Of a DNA stretch of 64,000 bases, positions 45,399-57,006 are shown piece by piece. Both the position numbers and the translations under genes were made by a program. The stretch's first letter is position 1. Each line of letters starts with the position of its first letter. Under the pieces are notes generated by a model. It made no database searches. It was not told the DNA's origin and saw nothing but the letters and a program-made list of their open reading frames with translations. The stretch covers positions 355,386 to 419,385 of the forward strand of contig NZ_JAMXIC010000002.1 in NCBI RefSeq assembly GCF_027587375.1, read 5' to 3'. This DNA comes from Arthrobacter sp. B2a2-09. GTDB taxonomy: Bacteria; Actinomycetota; Actinomycetes; Actinomycetales; Micrococcaceae.

Positions 45399-46632
45399 AG
45401 TCGATGCGTTCCGGGCCGCGTTGCATCGGCTCGCGTGCCACGGACCAGCCGACGGCGGCGAGCAGGAGGATGCCGCCGGTCGCGCCGAAAGCCCACCCGT
45501 AGCCAAGTCCATCGGCCAGGAGGCCAACCAGGACTGGGCCCACGATCGCTCCGGCGTCGGAGGCCATCTGGAAGACGGCCAGCACCTTGCCACCGGAGCG
45601 GCCACGACCGATGATGTCCCCGACGGCGGCCTGCTGGGCCGGGTTCAGCAAGCCGGAGCCGAAGCCGGCCGCGGCAGACGCCGCTAAAAACGCGGGAAGA
45701 TTGCCGGTCAACCCGATGGTGGCCGTGGCCAGGCCGGTGACGACCAAGCCAAGCAGCATCATGGGTTTGCGGCCGTAACTGTCGGCCATACGGCCGGAGA
45801 AGGTCAGCGCCAGCGCGTTTCCCCCGGCAAACACGGCCAGCGCCCAACCCGCCGAGGCCGATCCTCCGGCCAGGACGACCACCGCGAACAATGGCACAGT
45901 GGCCATGCGCACGCCGAAGGTCGCCCAGCCGTTGCTGAAACTGGAGAACAAGGCGGCCCGGTAGGCAGAATCGCCCAGGGCCTCCTTCATGTGCATTGCC
46001 GGCCCCGCCGCGCCACCTTGTCTCGCTGCCTTTGAACTGCCCGTCAGCTGCGTGCGTACAACCAAGGCCGCCAGGACCAGGGCTGCGGCGTACGCGAGGA
46101 ACGGGACGCGCAGGCCGAACCCGGCCAACAGTCCACCAACCACGGGGCCAAGGACGCTGCCGATCAGGAAGGCGGAGGCGTACGCGCCGGACACCCGTCC
46201 ACGGGCTTCCGGAGGGGCAAGCCTGATCAACAGGCCCATCGCTGCCACCGTGAACATCACAGAACCAGCTCCGCCAAGGCCCCGGAAGACCAGCAATTGC
46301 CAATAGTTCTGGGCGAAGGCGCAGGCTGCCGTGGACGCCGCCACAATCAGCAACCCCGCAATGTACACGGGACGTTCGCCGAAGCGGCCCATCAGGGCAC
46401 CTCCGGCCGGGGCGAACACCAAGCGCATGAAGGCGAAAATACTCACGATCACCGCGGCTGCCGTTGCTCCGACGTCGAAAGTCGTAGCGAACTGGGGGAG
46501 CACGGGCGCCACGAGGCCAAAACCCAGTGCAATCAGGAACGCTGCCGCCAACATCACCTTGATGTCCCGTGGCATTTCAGCCTTCGCGGCCCTCGCTCCT
46601 TGATCGGCGGGGGATTTGGGGCTTGCGGTCAT
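45388..46632 (-). CDS. Major facilitator superfamily exporter
   Basis: 414 aa from the ATG at 46632 behind AGAGGA, with about 12 predicted membrane helices starting at VMLAAAFLIALGFGLVAPVLP. Motif A-like GGALMGRFGERPVYI between helices 2 and 3, GLGGAGSVMFTVAAMGLL, and GRMADSYGRKPMML between helices 8 and 9 fit the drug:H+ antiporter group. Substrate unknown. Its stop codon lies in a palindromic repeat. It is divergent from amt; the two GlnR-like boxes lie in the shared upstream region. Confidence 0.92.
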   Translation of the reverse strand: MTASPKSPADQGARAAKAEMPRDIKVMLAAAFLIALGFGLVAPVLPQFATTFDVGATAAAVIVSIFAFMRLVFAPAGGALMGRFGERPVYIAGLLIVAASTAACAFAQNYWQLLVFRGLGGAGSVMFTVAAMGLLIRLAPPEARGRVSGAYASAFLIGSVLGPVVGGLLAGFGLRVPFLAYAAALVLAALVVRTQLTGSSKAARQGGAAGPAMHMKEALGDSAYRAALFSSFSNGWATFGVRMATVPLFAVVVLAGGSASAGWALAVFAGGNALALTFSGRMADSYGRKPMMLLGLVVTGLATATIGLTGNLPAFLAASAAAGFGSGLLNPAQQAAVGDIIGRGRSGGKVLAVFQMASDAGAIVGPVLVGLLADGLGYGWAFGATGGILLLAAVGWSVAREPMQRGPERIDSPK

Positions 46633-46692
46633 GGTGTCGGGGTCCTCTGGGTAGTGGGAACGTGGGGAAAGTGGAACTGACGAAACATATCC

Positions 46693-46772
46693 GTAACAAG
46701 GGTGATATGCACCATTTACGTTCGAGAAGTTCTTGTAACAGCCCCGCAATCTAAAACCTTCGCAGGTGAAAC
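46693..46772. promoter_or_regulatory. Two tandem GlnR-like boxes upstream of amt
   Basis: Box 1 (46693-46730): GTAAC-N6-GATAT-N6-TTTAC-N6-GAAGT. Box 2 (46735-46772): GTAAC-N6-GCAAT-N6-CCTTC-N6-GAAAC. Both follow the exact half-site spacing of the actinobacterial GlnR consensus (gTnAC-N6-GaAAc repeated), and are separated by 4 bp. They sit 86 bp upstream of amt and 61 bp upstream of the MFS start. Confidence 0.7.
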
Positions 46773-46857
46773 ACTGCCCCGCAAAAATCTTATGTAGAAC
46801 GCAAATGCGTTGGGACAGGCGGCTCAGCCCGCATCAATAAGCAGAGAGGACGTAGAC

Positions 46858-48198
46858 ATGGACTTCACCGCCGGTCTCGTTTGGCTCCTGGTCGCATCAG
46901 CATTCGTGCTGTTCATGACCCCGGGCCTGGCATTCTTCTATGGCGGCATGACCCGTGCCAAGGCCGCCTTGAACATGATGATGATGAGCTTCATCGCCAT
47001 CGGCACAGTGACCCTCGTATGGGTTCTGTGGGGCGCATCAATGTCCACCAGCAACACGGACAACTTCTTCCAGATCTTCGCGAACCCGTTCAGCCACTTC
47101 GGTCTGCACAACTTCACCGATCCGGCAGACCTCCTGCACCTTGGATACGCCGCAACCTTCGCGATCATCACCGTCGCCCTCATCTCCGGTGCCATCGCGG
47201 ACCGCGCAAAGTTCTCGGCATGGACGCTCTTTACCCCGATCTGGGCCACCCTCGTCTACGCGCCCCTGGCCTACATGGTCTGGGGTGGCGGCCTCTTCTC
47301 GGCAACAGGCTGGTTCGGCCAGACCTTCGCTCCCGTCATCGACTTCGCCGGTGGCACCGTGGTGCACATCAACGCCGGTGTGGCCGGTCTCATTCTCGTC
47401 CTGATCATCGGCAACCGCAAAGGCTTCGGCAAGGACCCGAACCACCGCCCGCACAACGTGCCCTTGGTCATGCTCGGCGCGGCCATCCTCTGGTTCGGCT
47501 GGTTCGGGTTCAACGCCGGTGCCGCGGCAACCGTGCAGCAGGCAGGCCTGATCTGGATCAACACTCTCGTCGCGCCGGCAGCCGCCATGCTTGGCTGGCT
47601 TATCGTGGAGCGCATCCGTGACGGCCACCCCACCTCGCTTGGTGCGGCATCGGGCGTCGTCGCCGGCCTGGTTGCCATCACCCCGGCTTGTGCCAACGTT
47701 TCCCCGCTCGGCGCCATCGCCCTCGGTGTGGCAGCCGGCGTTGCCTCGGCTCTCGCGGTCGGCCTCAAGTTCAAGCTTGGCTACGATGACTCGCTCGATG
47801 TCGTCGGCGTCCACCTCGTGTCCGGCATCATCGGCACCGTGGCCATCGGCTTCCTCGCCACCCCGACCCAGGGTCCTGCAGGCCTGTTCTACGGGGGCGG
47901 TACTACCCAGCTGGTCGCACAGTCCCTGGCGGCGCTTTGCTCGATTATCTTCACCGGCGTCATGACGTTCATCATCGCCTACCCGATCCACAAGTTCATG
48001 GGCTTCCGCATCTCCGAACGCCAGGAGATCGCAGGTGCAGACCTCAGCCTGCACGCCGAAACGGCATACGAGTTCGGCGTCGGCGGCCACGGCGGAAGCT
48101 TCCAGCCCCTTCACGACCTCATCACCGGCAAGGCATCGGCCGAGTCCGAAGCAGCTGACGAAGCACCCGTATCAGGCAAGGAGAGTGTCCAGGCATGA
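46858..48198 (+). CDS. amt: Ammonium transporter
   Basis: Amt/Mep/Rh-family channel importing NH4+/NH3 under nitrogen limitation. 446 aa from the ATG at 46858 (behind AGAGAGGACG), about 11 helices: GLVWLLVASAFVLFMTPGLAFFYGG..., the family signature DFAGGTVVHINAGVAGL with one pore histidine, and DDSLDVVGVHLVSGIIGT with the other. The cytosolic tail is about 55 aa. The stop overlaps glnK by 4 bp, the usual coupling to its PII regulator. Confidence 0.97.
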   Translation: MDFTAGLVWLLVASAFVLFMTPGLAFFYGGMTRAKAALNMMMMSFIAIGTVTLVWVLWGASMSTSNTDNFFQIFANPFSHFGLHNFTDPADLLHLGYAATFAIITVALISGAIADRAKFSAWTLFTPIWATLVYAPLAYMVWGGGLFSATGWFGQTFAPVIDFAGGTVVHINAGVAGLILVLIIGNRKGFGKDPNHRPHNVPLVMLGAAILWFGWFGFNAGAAATVQQAGLIWINTLVAPAAAMLGWLIVERIRDGHPTSLGAASGVVAGLVAITPACANVSPLGAIALGVAAGVASALAVGLKFKLGYDDSLDVVGVHLVSGIIGTVAIGFLATPTQGPAGLFYGGGTTQLVAQSLAALCSIIFTGVMTFIIAYPIHKFMGFRISERQEIAGADLSLHAETAYEFGVGGHGGSFQPLHDLITGKASAESEAADEAPVSGKESVQA

Positions 48199-48533
48199 AA
48201 CTCATCACGGCGATCGTCCGCCCGGAGAAGCTCGACGCCATCCGGGAGGGGCTCGAAGCTTACGGGGTACAGGGACTGACGGTCAGCGCGGCCAGCGGCT
48301 ACGGCCGGCAGCGCGGTTACACCGAGGTGTACCGCGGGGCCGAGTACAACGTGGATCTGCTTCCCAAGATCCGCGTGGAGGTCCTGGCCACGGATGAGCA
48401 GGCAGACGACATCCTCGATGTCCTGATTGCTTCCTCCAACACCGGCCGGGCCGGTGACGGCAAAGTCTGGACCGTAGACGTGTATGAAGCAGTCCGTGTC
48501 CGCACGGGCGAGCGAGGCGCAGCGGCCATCTAA
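48195..48533 (+). CDS. glnK: Nitrogen regulatory PII protein
   Basis: 112-aa trimeric signal protein sensing 2-oxoglutarate and ATP/ADP; it blocks Amt when nitrogen is plentiful. T-loop RQRGYTEVYRGAEYNVDLLPK with the modifiable tyrosine, B-loop TGRAGDGKVWTVDVYEAVRVRTGE. ATG overlapping the amt stop. In many actinobacteria the next gene is glnD (adenylyl/uridylyltransferase); here a terminator follows and no glnD is seen before ffh. Confidence 0.98.
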   Translation: MKLITAIVRPEKLDAIREGLEAYGVQGLTVSAASGYGRQRGYTEVYRGAEYNVDLLPKIRVEVLATDEQADDILDVLIASSNTGRAGDGKVWTVDVYEAVRVRTGERGAAAI

Positions 48534-48548
48534 GGCACCAACGCAAAG

Positions 48549-48587
48549 GAGGGGCCGGGTACCTGGAAAGGTACCCGGCCCCTCTTG
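48549..48587. terminator. Terminator between glnK and the G6PD gene
   Basis: Perfect 16-bp stem (48549-48564 with 48569-48584, GAGGGGCCGGGTACCT) around GGAA, then TTG. Bidirectional position between convergent genes. Confidence 0.85.
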
Positions 48588-48628
48588 CGTGTGCGCTTCC
48601 GAACACGTCCGGTCAGCGGCCGGCCTGG

Positions 48629-50029
48629 CTAGCCCCCGACGGCGGTGGGCCAGTCCGCGGGACCGGGCCCGCCGGCGTCGTACTCTTCGAGCGGCACGGA
48701 ATCCTTGGCCCAGGCCTTGATCACAGGCTCGATGATCCGCCAGCAGTCGACGGCGGTGTCGCCGCGGACTGAAAGCAGGGGATCGCCGGTAATGACGCCC
48801 TCCAACACTTCTCCGTAGGGCAGGAGGTCGGAAGCATTCAATTCTGCGTCGAGCGTCACGCGATCAAGCGTGAAGATGTTTCCGGGACCGTTGACGTCGA
48901 CGTCGAGCTGCAGGGTGTCAGGACCGAACCCGATGCGCAACTGGTTGGGAGAGTCGACGCCCTCGAATCCGGACGGCAGGTGTGGAACAGGCCGGAAGGT
49001 GACGATAGCCTCTTTCCGCGCGGCACCCAGCGCCTTTCCCGAGCGCAGGATGAAGGGGACACCTTTCCAGCGCCAAGTGTCGATTCCCACTTCGACCTCT
49101 GCCAGCGTCTCGGTATCCCGGGCAGGATCCACGCCCTCTTCCGCGACATAGTCCGGCACGTCCCGTTCGCCGATCCGGCCGGCTGTGTACCGCGCCCGTC
49201 GAGTGGACTTCTTGTATGGGGCGGTGATGCTGCTCGCACGCAGCACCGTTGAAATCGCGTCGCGGAGATCGCGCTCGCCGATGCTGGAGGGGGCATCGAT
49301 GGCCAACAGCGCCATGATGTGGAGCAAATGGCTCTGGATCATGTCCTTGAGGGCGCCGGCTCCGTCGTAGTAGCGCGCACGCCCTTCGAGTGCGAGGTCT
49401 TCGTCGAAGATGATTTCCACCTTCTCGATGTGGTCCCGGTTCCACACCGGCTCCAGGAACCTGTTGGCAAAGCGTAGGCCCAGGATGTTGAACACGGTGG
49501 CCTTGCCAAGGAAGTGGTCCACCCGGTGGATGCGGTCTTCCGGAACCAAAGCGGCGAGGGTCTTGTTGAGTTCCCGGGCAGATTCGGGACTGGATCCGAA
49601 GGGTTTCTCCATCACCAGGCTTGTTCCGGGAGGAAGTTGCTGGGCGGTGAGGACCTCGCAGGCCTTCTGGCTGATGTGTGGGGGCAAAGCGAAATAGACG
49701 GCGATTGGTGCCTCGAGCCCGGCCAGGAGCGTCGCGAGCTGGCCATCCGCCGTGACGTCCACTTGATGGTATTCGGTACTTTTCTCCAGGGCCGCGATTG
49801 CCTTCTTGCCGGCGTCACCTGCACCGTTGGCGGCTTCCTCGAAGGCACCGCCCACACGTTTGGTCCACTGCTGGGGTGTCCACGGGTCGGAGCCGGCTCC
49901 GACAAGCTTCAGCCCGTCCGCGAGGCCGCTGGCCACTAGCCTGGCAAGGCCCGGTAACAGCAATCGGCCCGTCAGATCTCCGGAGGCGCCTAGGATGAGC
50001 AACGTATTTACTGTTGTTTTGCTGGTCAC
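48629..50029 (-). CDS. zwf: Glucose-6-phosphate dehydrogenase family protein
   Basis: Oxidises glucose 6-phosphate with NADP+ in the pentose phosphate pathway. 466 aa from a GTG at 50029 (start uncertain, no strong ribosome-binding site). LLILGASGDLTGRLLLPGLARL is the nucleotide motif; VMEKPFGSS and the active site RVDHFLGKATVFNILGLRFAN follow. The first motif differs from the usual GDLAxRKLLPALY (the conserved Lys is absent) and no opcA, tal or tkt lies nearby, so this may be a diverged second paralogue. It converges on glnK. Confidence 0.85.
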   Translation of the reverse strand: MTSKTTVNTLLILGASGDLTGRLLLPGLARLVASGLADGLKLVGAGSDPWTPQQWTKRVGGAFEEAANGAGDAGKKAIAALEKSTEYHQVDVTADGQLATLLAGLEAPIAVYFALPPHISQKACEVLTAQQLPPGTSLVMEKPFGSSPESARELNKTLAALVPEDRIHRVDHFLGKATVFNILGLRFANRFLEPVWNRDHIEKVEIIFDEDLALEGRARYYDGAGALKDMIQSHLLHIMALLAIDAPSSIGERDLRDAISTVLRASSITAPYKKSTRRARYTAGRIGERDVPDYVAEEGVDPARDTETLAEVEVGIDTWRWKGVPFILRSGKALGAARKEAIVTFRPVPHLPSGFEGVDSPNQLRIGFGPDTLQLDVDVNGPGNIFTLDRVTLDAELNASDLLPYGEVLEGVITGDPLLSVRGDTAVDCWRIIEPVIKAWAKDSVPLEEYDAGGPGPADWPTAVGG

Positions 50030-50180
50030 TGTGCCAGCATGCCATCTTGCAGGCGCGTCTTGGTACCCTAGATAGTCGAGTCCCTCAGTTGAGTCAGATT
50101 TGTTTGGGGCAGGAATCGTCAAGATATTGGTGCGTCGGAACGGCCGCCATTCGTAGACCATTGAAAGAAGTGCACGGCGC

Positions 50181-51752
50181 GTGTTCAATTCACTCTCTGA
50201 CCGGTTGACAGCAACCTTCAAGAATCTCCGTGGCAAGGGTCGCCTCACCGAGGCCGACGTCGACGCCACCGTCCGGGAGATCCGGCGCGCCCTTTTGGAC
50301 GCCGACGTTGCCGTTCCCGTGGTCCGCGAGTTCACCGGCCGCATCCGTGAACGTGCCCTGGGCGCTGAGGTTTCCGCGGCCCTGAACCCGAGCCAGCAGA
50401 TCGTGAAGATCGTCAACGAGGAACTCCAGGAGATCCTCGGCGGCGAGACCCGTCGTATCCGCTTGGCGAAGACCGGCCCCACCATCATCATGCTTGCCGG
50501 CTTGCAGGGTGCGGGTAAGACCACCCTCGCGGGCAAGCTTGCCAAGTGGCTCAAGGCCCAGGGTCACAGCCCCGTGCTGGTTGCCGCCGACCTCCAGCGC
50601 CCCAACGCCGTGACGCAGCTCCAGATTGTCGGCGAACGTGCCGGTGTTCCCGTCTTTGCGCCGCACCCCGGCACCACCTCGGACCTGGATGTTCCCACCG
50701 GCGACCCCGTCGCGGTCGCACGCGCCGGCGTCGACGAAGCCCGCCAGAAGCTGCACGACGTCGTGATTGTGGACACCGCGGGCCGCCTCGGCGTCGACGC
50801 CGACATGATGGACCAGGCGCGCCGTATCCGCCAGGCGATCATCCCGAACGAAGTGCTGTTCGTGATCGACTCCATGATCGGCCAGGACGCCGTCAACACG
50901 GCGGTTGCCTTCGATGAAGGCGTCAACTTCACGGGTGTCGTGCTGTCAAAGCTCGACGGCGACGCCCGCGGTGGCGCAGCCCTCTCGGTGGCGTCCGTCA
51001 CCGGCAAGCCGGTCATGTTCGCGTCCACCGGCGAAGGCCTCGACGACTTCGAACTGTTCCACCCCGACCGTATGGCCTCCCGCATCCTGGATATGGGTGA
51101 CGTTCTCACCCTGATCGAGCAGGCCGAGAAGAACTGGGACAAGGACGAAGCTGCCCGGATGGCGAAGAAGTTCGCCGACCAGGAAGATTTCACCCTGGAC
51201 GACTTCCTCGCCCAGATGCAACAGATCCGCAACATGGGCTCCATGAAGAAGATGCTCATGATGATGCCGGGTGCGCAGAACATCCGCCAGCAGCTGGAGC
51301 AGTTCGACGAGCGCGAAATCGATCGTGTGGAGGCGATCGTTCGCTCCATGACCCGGCACGAGCGTTTGGCTCCGAAGATCATCAACGGTTCCCGTCGCGC
51401 CCGCATCGCCCGTGGTTCCGGTGTGCACGTCTCCGAGGTCAACGGCCTCCTGGAGCGTTTCGCGCAGGCCCAGAAGATGATGAAGAAGCTGGCCCAGGGC
51501 GGCGGCATGCCCGGGATGCCTGGTATGCCCGGCCTCGGTGGTGGCGGTTCCCGCAAGGGTGCCAAAAACGCACCCAAGAAGAAGGCACGTTCCGGAAACC
51601 CCGCCAAGGCGGCCCAGGAACTGCGCGAGGCCGAGAACAAGCGGGCGAATGCCGTTCCCACCGGCGCGGCATTCGGCCAAGCTACCGGCGACTTCGACCC
51701 CTCGCAGCTGAACCTGCCCAAGGGGTTCGACAAGTTCCTCGGCGGCAAGTAG
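50181..51752 (+). CDS. ffh: Signal recognition particle protein Ffh
   Basis: SRP54 GTPase that binds signal peptides on ribosomes with 4.5S RNA. 523 aa (GTG start). N domain, G domain with AGLQGAGKTTLAGKLA near residue 107, DTAGRLGVD, SKLDGDARGGAALS, and a methionine-rich M domain (MGSMKKMLMMMPGAQN; KMMKKLAQGGGMPGMPGMPGLGGG) from about residue 330. The C-terminal 60 residues are basic then Ala-rich. Partner FtsY is about 5 kb upstream. Confidence 0.98.
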   Translation: MFNSLSDRLTATFKNLRGKGRLTEADVDATVREIRRALLDADVAVPVVREFTGRIRERALGAEVSAALNPSQQIVKIVNEELQEILGGETRRIRLAKTGPTIIMLAGLQGAGKTTLAGKLAKWLKAQGHSPVLVAADLQRPNAVTQLQIVGERAGVPVFAPHPGTTSDLDVPTGDPVAVARAGVDEARQKLHDVVIVDTAGRLGVDADMMDQARRIRQAIIPNEVLFVIDSMIGQDAVNTAVAFDEGVNFTGVVLSKLDGDARGGAALSVASVTGKPVMFASTGEGLDDFELFHPDRMASRILDMGDVLTLIEQAEKNWDKDEAARMAKKFADQEDFTLDDFLAQMQQIRNMGSMKKMLMMMPGAQNIRQQLEQFDEREIDRVEAIVRSMTRHERLAPKIINGSRRARIARGSGVHVSEVNGLLERFAQAQKMMKKLAQGGGMPGMPGMPGLGGGGSRKGAKNAPKKKARSGNPAKAAQELREAENKRANAVPTGAAFGQATGDFDPSQLNLPKGFDKFLGGK

Positions 51753-51757
51753 CCGTC

Positions 51758-51823
51758 CCCAACTGACTGGCAGTAGGTGTCGTTTTGAGGGCTCATAACG
51801 GCATCTACTGCTAGTGAGTTGGG
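51758..51823. repeat. Palindromic element, copy 2
   Basis: 66 bp, CCCAACTGACTGGCAG... to ...TGAGTTGGG, starting 6 bp after ffh. It aligns without gaps to copy 1 (45331-45396): the shared blocks include CCCAACT, GCAGT, TGTCGTTTTGAG, CTCA, AACG, CATC, ACTGC and TTGGG. Differences often keep base pairing. Confidence 0.85.
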
Positions 51824-51852
51824 TTGTCAGCCCCGTGCCATAGGCTGGAGGG

Positions 51853-52602
51853 ATGCAAAAGCAGCGCGTTGTGTTCGTCCATGGAGCAGGCACATTCGGC
51901 GCTGCCGCTTGGCCGAAACAACACGGCATGGCGCTGAACTACGATGCGCTCTTCCTGAAACGCCACGGCTTTGACGCGCAGGCCGAGCCTTTGGAATCCG
52001 ATGTTGCCGCCGATGTGGACATTATCCTGGAGTGCCTCGGAGCGCGGGAGGCCGCGACAGCCTCCGGCCCCGCGCGTGGAGGCCACGTCGTAGCGCACTC
52101 CCAAGGCGCGATTTCCGCTATGTTGGCCGCGGTGGAGCGGCCGGACCTGGTCCGTTCCCTCGTGCTGGTGGAGCCGGCCTGTCTTTCATTGACGGCCGAA
52201 TTGCCCGCCACCGCGGCTTACCGGGCACTCATGGAGCCGTTGTTCCGGATCCGGCACGAGCTCAGCGATGACGACTACCAGCGCGAATTCGTCCGGCGGG
52301 CGTTTTCCTCGGAGGCGGCCGTCCTCAGCACTCCGGAAGCCCGGCGTACCGCTCGACGCCTGCGGCTCCAGGCTCCGCTGTGGGAAGCGCCCCTGCATAT
52401 CGTGCCGGGAGTTCCCACGCTTGTCCTGACTGGTGGATGGGAGCCCCTTTACGAAGAGATCGCCGGCTACTTGCAGGAAACCGGCGCCCTCCACCGCGTT
52501 GCGGCTGGAGGACACCGGCCTCATGACTCAGTTGAAGGAGACCGGATGATCCGGTCCTTCATTGCGGATGTCAGCCGCACCGGATCAGTCCAGGCTTCCT
52601 GA
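51853..52602 (+). CDS. Alpha/beta hydrolase
   Basis: 249 aa, alpha/beta fold. RVVFVHGAGTFG (oxyanion region) at the N-terminus, nucleophile elbow VVAHSQGAISAML, and late His in AAGGHRPHDSVEGD; the acid is probably in PTLVLTGGWEPLYEE. Cytosolic, no signal peptide. Substrate unknown. ATG start with weak context TGGAGGG. It converges on thiC with no gap: its stop TGA ends at 52602 and thiC ends at 52603. Confidence 0.88.
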   Translation: MQKQRVVFVHGAGTFGAAAWPKQHGMALNYDALFLKRHGFDAQAEPLESDVAADVDIILECLGAREAATASGPARGGHVVAHSQGAISAMLAAVERPDLVRSLVLVEPACLSLTAELPATAAYRALMEPLFRIRHELSDDDYQREFVRRAFSSEAAVLSTPEARRTARRLRLQAPLWEAPLHIVPGVPTLVLTGGWEPLYEEIAGYLQETGALHRVAAGGHRPHDSVEGDRMIRSFIADVSRTGSVQAS

Positions 52603-55680
<3,078 letters not shown>

Positions 55681-55702
55681 AGCGTCGAGCATTAGGAATA
55701 AA

Positions 55703-55714
55703 TTGAAGCTTCAA
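55703..55714. promoter_or_regulatory. MarR-like palindrome upstream of the VOC gene
   Basis: TTGAAGCTTCAA, a perfect 12-bp palindrome in an AT-rich 93-bp gap, 60 bp before the dioxygenase ATG. It has the size of a MarR-family site; no MarR gene is adjacent. Confidence 0.5.
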
Positions 55715-55773
55715 GTAATTTAGATAGATAGAGGTTGCCGAAGGGCGGCGCCACAAAAAACCGGGAGTTTCAC

Positions 55774-56646
55774 ATGACCATCACATCCAGCCAGGATCTC
55801 CTTCCTGCCGAACTCACCATGGGTACTGTCATGCTCAAAGTGGGGGACATGAAGCTCATGGGCGACTACTACCAGCGGGCGCTGGGGCTGAACGTTGTCG
55901 CCGAACAAGATGGCGGGCTCTACTTCGGCAGGGTCGGCAAACCGCTGGTGCACCTGGCCCCGGCCTCCGGGCTCCAGATCCCGGGCCGCGGAGAAGCTGG
56001 GCTCTTCCATACGGCTTTGCTCTTCGAGGACCAATCATCGCTCGCGGCAACTGTCGCCTCGGCCGCGCAGTACGAACCCCATGCCTTCGTCGGCAGCGCG
56101 GACCACCTGGTCAGCGAGGCCTTCTACTTCACCGACCCTGAGGGCAATGGCATCGAGCTCTACTACGACAAGCCCCGCGAAGGCTGGGAGTGGAACGGCA
56201 GTTCCGTTGTCATGGACAGCCTGCCGCTCCCGCCGCAGCGCTACCTCCAGCAATACCTGAGCGAAGCGGCGGTGACGGGCCAGCATGAGGCCGGCGCCGG
56301 CGTCGGGCATGTCCACCTCCAGGTGGGCGACGTGCGGACCGCCCATGATTTCTACGTCGGCACCTTGGGCTTCGAGCAGACCGCCGGCTGGCACGGGCAG
56401 GCCCTGTTCGTCTCCGCGGGCGGCTACCACCACCACATGGCCATGAATGTCTGGAACAGTCGCGGTGCAGGTCCGCGCAAGGACACGCTCGGTCTCGGCG
56501 AGGTTGTCATCGAGGTGCCCTCCGGGGACGACGTCGGTGCGCTCGCCGATCGCCTCAAGGTTGCCGGTATTGCGGCCCACCACACCGGCCAGGAGTTGCG
56601 CTTCGAGGACCCGTGGCGGAACCGGCTGCGTGTCGCCGTCCGCTAG
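55774..56646 (+). CDS. Two-domain VOC dioxygenase (CatE-like)
   Basis: 290 aa from the ATG at 55774 behind CGGGAG. Two vicinal-oxygen-chelate modules: the first from TMGTVMLKVGDMKLMGDYYQRALGL to FTDPEGNGIELYYDKPREGW, the second from VGHVHLQVGDVRTAHDFYVGTLGF to FEDPWRNRLRVAVR, with HHHMAMNVW. The layout matches CatE/MhqE-like catechol-2,3-dioxygenases, so extradiol cleavage of a catechol or quinone detoxification is likely. Metal ligands are probably H in LFHTAL, H in VHLQ, HHH and E in NGIELYY; exact assignment uncertain. Confidence 0.88.
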   Translation: MTITSSQDLLPAELTMGTVMLKVGDMKLMGDYYQRALGLNVVAEQDGGLYFGRVGKPLVHLAPASGLQIPGRGEAGLFHTALLFEDQSSLAATVASAAQYEPHAFVGSADHLVSEAFYFTDPEGNGIELYYDKPREGWEWNGSSVVMDSLPLPPQRYLQQYLSEAAVTGQHEAGAGVGHVHLQVGDVRTAHDFYVGTLGFEQTAGWHGQALFVSAGGYHHHMAMNVWNSRGAGPRKDTLGLGEVVIEVPSGDDVGALADRLKVAGIAAHHTGQELRFEDPWRNRLRVAVR

Positions 56647-56929
56647 CGTCCAACTTGCTCCCCAACCTCGCTGCGCTCAGCCGGGGACCCCCCGCAAGTT
56701 ATCGTCCAACTTGCTCCCCAACCTCGCTGCGCTCGGCCGGGGACCCCCCGCAAGTTATCGTCCAACTTGCTCCCCAACCTCGCTGCGCTCGGCCGGGGAC
56801 CCCCCGCAAGTTTAGAGCGTCCAACTTGCTCCCCAACCTCGCTGCGCTCGGCCGGGGACCCCTCGCAAGTTAGCGTCTAACTTGCTCCCCAACCTCGCTG
56901 CGCTCGGCCGGGGACCCCTCGCAAGTTAG
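56647..56929. repeat. Five tandem 56-59-bp hairpin repeats
   Basis: Units start at 56647, 56703, 56759, 56818 and 56874. Each reads CGTCCAACTTGCTCCCC...CTCGGCCGGGGACCCC.CGCAAGTT and is itself an inverted repeat (AACTTGC/GCAAGTT outside, CCCC/GGGG inside). The array starts at the base after the VOC gene stop and fills most of the 360-bp gap before the next gene; 56930-57006 shows nothing beyond a weak ribosome-binding region. Confidence 0.9.
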
Positions 56930-57006
56930 ACTTGGGCCCGACGGCGTGGCGCATTTCGGCCGCCGCGTCGGAGCTCCGTTGGCACGAATGAATGAGAGTA
57001 GTTTCC

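Noticed and set aside
56647..56929. CRISPR or coding interpretation of the five-copy repeat
   Set aside because: Units are nearly identical along their whole length and self-complementary; there are no unique spacers, and the reading frames through it only repeat the unit.
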